Of a stretch of DNA of 64,000 bases, positions 62,923 to 64,000 are shown in pieces. The notes under the pieces were generated by a model that saw only the letters and a program-made list of their open reading frames with translations, made no database searches and was not told the origin of the DNA. Position numbers and translations under genes: made by a program. Every line of letters begins with the position of its first letter. The first letter of the stretch is position 1. Source of the stretch: Ariolimax columbianus (taxonomy: Eukaryota > Mollusca > Gastropoda > Stylommatophora > Arionidae); the NCBI GenBank assembly GCA_036924085.1, contig JAVGWX010000007.1:35240953-35304952 (forward strand), given 5' to 3'.

Positions 62923-64000
62923 AATTGTGTGGAGGTCAGTAGTTGAGTAGCCCCTCCAGAAACCTGCCTGCTTTCATAGTTGATTTTAATAAGTTTCTTT
63001 TTGAGTCTGTTTACAATCACTCTTGTGAAATTTTTGTATACGGAGGAAAGCAAACAAATTGGATAGTAGTTGGACAGTTTTTTTATATCTCCTTTTTTAT
63101 GAATCAAAATTGTTTTTCGATGTTTTCCCCATTGGTCAGGGATTTGACCTTCACTAACTAAGACATTAAACAAATGTTAATTTTTTAGCTAGCTCCTGTG
63201 CTAGTGTTTCCCCTCCCCTTATTCTGCAGTGATTTCATCAAATCCTGGGGCAATCAACCAGTTAATGGAGAGGACAAGTGAAACACATAATCCTCTGTGT
63301 CTTGTGTTTGTAGACTATGAAAAAACCTTTGACAGTATTGAAATAACTGCAGGTAAATGCCCTGAACAATCAGGGTATTGAAGGAAATTATGCTCCACTG
63401 ATAAGAGATAAATGAGGTCATCTCAATTGAGATGACCTTATTTCACCGACCAATACACTGCAGCGATCATCAGTGATCAAATCTCTCTCTATAAAACTCT
63501 TCACAGTGATCCTTAATGACAATTTGAGAAAACTAAATTGGAAAGATAAAAGCATCAACATAGATGGAGAAGTGCTCACCCACCTAAGATTTGCTGATGA
63601 CATAATCATCCGCAGCCACAATACCAGAGAGACTAAGCAATGCCTAAAAGAGCTCAACAAGGCTTGCAATGCAGTAGGCCTTACGATTACTCATAATAGT
63701 AAGAAATCCCAATACCAACACACCATTCTTTGCCGCAGAGGGAACTTTGACTAGAAAACTATCCAATCGAAAATGTGAGTTTACCTGTACAAAGAAATTA
63801 CAAGCCCATACTTCAACAGACAAAACTTTAGCTCACACCTTCACCTTTAACAGCATGGTTATTCCAGCCATGGTATAATATGGCTGCAAAGTATGGAACC
63901 TACAGAAAAACAGATGTAGTGAAGCTTCAAGTTGCTGAAAGGGTAATAGAGCTAAGAACATTGACAATCTCTTTACGGGACCGAATTTACAACACAGAAA
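62923..64000. mobile_element. RTE-like LINE with 5' inversion (runs off right edge)
   Basis: Plus strand from 63253: INQLMERTSETHNPLCLVFV, DYEKTFDSIE, then LNDNLRKLNWKDKSINIDG, LTHLRFADDIIIRS (catalytic FADD), and YGCKVWNL at the end. Minus strand 63253-62923: APGFDEITAE, IHKKGDIKKLSNYYPICLLS, YKNFTRVIVNRLKKKL, and in a shifted frame EQAGFWRGYSTTDLHTI. The minus part is exactly the segment that normally precedes INQLMERT. Confidence 0.88.

Overview
The window is animal nuclear DNA. The recognisable host gene has 17 small exons (89-318 bp) with GT-AG boundaries, separated by introns of 0.2-8.2 kb, and there is no operon-like packing. The remaining sequence is dominated by decayed LINEs, tRNA-derived SINEs, mariner and piggyBac-type DNA transposons, and many minisatellites. 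LINEs with RNase H and (GAA)n tails, several RTE-like lineages and the nesprin sequence suggest an invertebrate, probably a lophotrochozoan such as a mollusc. That assignment is inference from style; no species marker is visible.

Host gene: from 16772 to at least 62745 the plus strand carries part of a nesprin-1-like gene (SYNE1 / MSP-300 / ANC-1 family). The 17 exons join in frame to 2775 bases, or 925 codons. They encode the end of the first calponin-homology (CH) domain, the inter-CH linker, the second CH domain, and then a run of helical spectrin-like repeats collinear with the N-terminal part of SYNE1 as I know it. The first exons (start codon, first half of CH1) and the long downstream rod and KASH end are not visible. 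Nesprins tie the nuclear envelope to actin.

Layout: 1-16.7 kb (upstream, or a very large intron) holds LINE pieces on both strands, SINEs, a 31 x 36 bp minisatellite and a palindromic mariner derivative. In 16.7-25 kb lie the CH exons, with a minisatellite that runs into a splice acceptor, LINE fragments and a dispersed repeat. In 25-31.2 kb one intron holds a piggyBac-like fragment, an RTE-like LINE on the minus strand and an inverted LINE endonuclease. In 31.2-43.6 kb eight rod exons are interleaved with minisatellites, a large (TA)n array, a SINE and an RNase H LINE. The 43.6-51.8 kb intron holds a 3.6 kb LINE nested inside an older LINE. In 51.8-64 kb five more exons alternate with a TTAA-flanked element, a full-length mariner, an RTE LINE interrupted by another LINE, and a 5'-inverted LINE that runs off the right edge.

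No recognisable gene other than the nesprin-like one is supported. Most long reading frames outside its exons are transposon remnants or tandem repeats. The most interesting structures are minisatellites built from splice-acceptor-like units, the palindromic mariner, two twin-primed LINE inversions, target-site duplications (one about 43 bp), and a (TA)n-linked array matching, in reverse complement, the end of a dispersed repeat.
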